Shown here one piece after another: positions 62,248 through 64,000 of a stretch of DNA of 64,000 nt. Position 1 is the stretch's first letter; each line of letters opens with the position of its first letter. The translations under genes were made by a program, and so were the position numbers. The DNA lies in the NCBI GenBank assembly GCA_964505215.1, contig CAZDGU010000011.1, positions 1 to 64,000 of the forward strand, read 5' to 3'. The notes under the pieces were generated by a model. The model made no database searches. It had not been told where the DNA came from and saw only the letters and a program-made list of their open reading frames with translations. The DNA comes from Gracilimonas sp964505215 (GTDB lineage Bacteria; Bacteroidota; Rhodothermia; Balneolales; Balneolaceae).

Positions 62248-62433
62248 AAGTTCTGTAAGCGAGTGATTTTCTATTCGATAGGAACAAAGTGAGAGATGGT
62301 TGGTTTTGCTTCCTAAATATTTAATGTACTTCAGATAATCTGATTAGTCTTATTAAGCCAAAAAAACTTTATTACTTGAAGTTTTGCTGTTTTGTGTTAG
62401 ATTATTTATAAGGATTAATTAATGGAGTGCATT

Positions 62434-63216
62434 ATGAAAAGGATTACTTTAGTTGCGTTTTTAATCGTATTTCTGACATCCGCTATAAGTTATGCGCAAA
62501 CAGAAGAGGGAGCTTATCTGAATATTGATTATTTAAAAGTGGACATTTCACAAAATGAAAACTTTGAGATGCTCTCGAAATCGACCTGGATACCGGTTTT
62601 AGAAGAAGAGCTTAAAAAAGATGGATTTACCGGCGGTTTTTTATACAGGGTGAAGTATCCCGGCGGAAACTCAAATACCTATAACTATGCCTTTATGCGA
62701 ACTTATAAAAGCATCGATCAGGCATTGGCCTCTCAAAAGGAGCAAATGCAGGCTTTAGCTAAAAATGGAAAAGCCGTAAAGCAGCTACAAAGCATGGGTG
62801 AGCTTCAGTATTCTGAATTATGGAAAACAGAAGCCGGAATCATGGATTCGGCCAACGCCGGAATAAGTACGTTTTTGGTGATGAACTTTATGCGGGTGAA
62901 GCCGGGTATGGAAAGTCAGTATTTAGCACTGGAAAACGATATTGCGCGCCCTTTGCATATAGAAAGAATTAACAGAGGGATGATGCACAACTGGAGAACC
63001 TTTTCCATTATTATGCCATCCGGTATTGGCTACAATTATAACTTTGTTACGGCAGATTTTTATGATGATGTAAACAATATACAGTATGAGTTTTCGAATG
63101 ATATTCTAAAAGCCGTGATGCCCGGAGCCAACTACACTAAAACCATGAACGCCATATATAACACCCGCGATATTATGCGCAGTGAGCTTTGGGAACTTGT
63201 TTACTATGTGAATTAG
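62434..63216 (+). CDS. Secreted protein of unknown function
   Basis: The 260-residue product starts at ATG 62434 (MKRITLVAFLIVFLTSAISYAQ signal peptide, about 22 residues) with GGAG six bases upstream. ATG 62422 adds four residues. Two similar halves are suggested: YLNIDYLKVDISQNENFEMLSKSTWIPVLEEE and FLVMNFMRVKPGMESQYLALENDIARPLH, each strand-helix, reminiscent of a dimeric ferredoxin-like (ABM) fold. Inferred by eye. It follows the ECF sigma gene by 186 bases and may be its target. Confidence 0.7.
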   Translation: MKRITLVAFLIVFLTSAISYAQTEEGAYLNIDYLKVDISQNENFEMLSKSTWIPVLEEELKKDGFTGGFLYRVKYPGGNSNTYNYAFMRTYKSIDQALASQKEQMQALAKNGKAVKQLQSMGELQYSELWKTEAGIMDSANAGISTFLVMNFMRVKPGMESQYLALENDIARPLHIERINRGMMHNWRTFSIIMPSGIGYNYNFVTADFYDDVNNIQYEFSNDILKAVMPGANYTKTMNAIYNTRDIMRSELWELVYYVN

Positions 63217-63287
63217 CAAAGCCATTCAATCTGAATGCATGGAGTGTTGCAACTTCAATGTTCAAACGATAATAATTGTTTATAGTA

Positions 63288-63517
63288 CTCGTTGCGGTGC
63301 TCCGCGCCGCAATGCCCACCGGAGGCTCTGCTTCCTACTATAAATCAGCGAGGCTATTCAAAAGAAAAACATTCTAACCATAGAATTGCATATCCTTTAC
63401 CGGTTAAGTTGCACTGATGAGTACGTAGAAATATCTAAAATTGACGTCTGAAAAGAGAACAAGTAGTATGAGGCAGAGTCTCGATAAGAGCATCCCGGCG
63501 CAGAGCACCGCAACGAG
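63288..63517. repeat. REPIN-like family A element, diverged full copy
   Basis: CTCGTTGCGG-tgctccg-CGCCGCAA, TGCCCACC, GGAGGC-tct-GCTTCC at the left, and GAGGCAGAGTC, ATCCCGGCGC, GAGCACCGCAACGAG at the right, with a longer spacer of about 130 bases. No gene is seen in 63217-63564. Confidence 0.55.
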
Positions 63518-63564
63518 AGTAAAAATGCGAGAGATAGGGGTAGAAGTAAACTTGCTTTATGCTG

Positions 63565-63595
63565 TTGTAACGTTGATGTTTACACATTATCTTTA
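63565..63595 (+). promoter_or_regulatory. TTG-N20-TATCTTTA promoter of the MarR gene
   Basis: TTG (63565-63567) is followed by exactly 20 bases and TATCTTTA (63588-63595), the same spacing as the tRNA-Gln promoter. Transcription would start near 63600, 25 bases before the ATG at 63625. Confidence 0.65.
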
Positions 63596-63624
63596 GCCAT
63601 ATCATCTACCCTAAATAAAACACC

Positions 63625-64000
63625 ATGAGCAACACTTCTACCTTAACCGCCGAACATTCGGTATGGCAGCAACTGAGAGATAATATTTGTGAAACGGAAG
63701 CCTGGCTGCGCAATTCCATGAAAAGTTTTTTAGAGGAGCACGGAATTACTCAACAGCAGCTGCTAATTCTCCGTATCCTGAAAGGTGCGAATAATGAGCC
63801 GCTTTCTACCAAACAAATTCAAGCCAAAATGCCCGATCGGAAATCGGACACCTCAAGATTGGTTGATCGCCTGGTAAACAAAAACCTGGTAAGAAAACGC
63901 CAAGACCCAAATGATGGAAGGCTAATTCAGGTATTTATCAACTACGAAGGATTGCGCCTGATTGCCAAAGTGGATGACCGCCTTCATCATCTGGATCAAG
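63625..64000 (+). CDS. MarR family transcriptional regulator (runs off the window)
   Basis: The first 125 codons are present and the frame is still open at the window end, which is why no stop is seen. The winged-helix part reads GITQQQLLILRILKGA, PLSTKQIQAKMPDRKSDTSRLVDRLVNKNLVRKRQDPNDGRLIQVFI, with the family's D-x-R-N/D-L-V-x-R-x-x-D-P-x-D-x-R pattern. The N-terminal helix WQQLRDNICETEAWLRNSMKSFLEEHG forms the dimer interface. Ligand and target are unknown. It has its own TTG-N20-TATCTTTA promoter. Confidence 0.92.
   Translation, partial: MSNTSTLTAEHSVWQQLRDNICETEAWLRNSMKSFLEEHGITQQQLLILRILKGANNEPLSTKQIQAKMPDRKSDTSRLVDRLVNKNLVRKRQDPNDGRLIQVFINYEGLRLIAKVDDRLHHLDQ

Overview
The window looks like a chromosomal segment of a member of the Bacteroidota/Balneolota group, probably Balneola- or Gracilimonas-like. 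This is inferred from content; no 16S gene is present. Supporting signs are type IX secretion (T9SS) sorting domains on two large secreted proteins, families typical of the group (DUF2851, DUF3078, HmuY-like lipoprotein, paired TonB receptor), and promoters of the TTG-N20-TATCTTTG type rather than classical sigma-70 boxes. The DNA is moderately AT-rich. There is no phage, plasmid, CRISPR or complete insertion sequence.

Layout. 0.5-3.1 kb: an hsp20-dnaK chaperone pair behind a sigma-54-like promoter. 3.1-5.7 kb: a repeat cluster, then a membrane-anchored kelch/winged-helix regulator divergent from a small membrane protein. 5.8-12.5 kb: a secreted WD40-like/amidohydrolase protein, pyrF-rnhA, tsaD and a DUF1275 protein. 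12.9-16.3 kb: an operon of a flavin dehydrogenase and a ThDP enzyme. 16.4-17.6 kb: repeats, the tail of a Y1 transposase and an orphan gene. 17.7-24 kb: membrane pyrophosphatase, a pth-rplY-prs cluster, tRNA-Gln, DUF2851 and YtxH genes. 24-26.8 kb: a phosphoribosyltransferase, DUF3078 protein and PLP decarboxylase run. 27-29.7 kb: a secreted endonuclease I flanked by direct repeats. 29.8-37.7 kb: thiamine-binding-like protein, mscL, OPT transporter, murI, a TonB receptor and an SMR pair. 37.8-44.3 kb: a 2180-residue lamin-tail-repeat protein. 44.5-48.6 kb: two paralogous small proteins, asd, an MFS transporter and a VapBC-like pair. 49.2-52.6 kb: TonB receptor plus a tandem-HmuY lipoprotein behind an 11-bp direct-repeat operator. 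53-64 kb: a BaiN-type flavoprotein, mnmE, POT transporter, MgtC, hutH, DUF456, an ECF sigma factor, a secreted orphan and a truncated MarR regulator.

Most genes are housekeeping or general transport. The unusual part is the intergenic DNA, which holds at least four interspersed repeat families. Family A is REPIN-like, with paired TCCGG-loop hairpins and CTCGT/ACGAG ends. Family B is a roughly 160-bp multi-hairpin element. Family C is the 'aatcc' repeat, which directly flanks the endonuclease gene and forms inverted pairs elsewhere. Family D is a roughly 130-155-bp element. A decayed IS200-like/RAYT transposase tail lies among them. Regulatory signals worth attention are the sigma-54-like element, core promoters placed four bases before ATG (possible leaderless mRNAs), a terminator with no upstream gene (candidate small RNA), and a PHO-box-like direct repeat.
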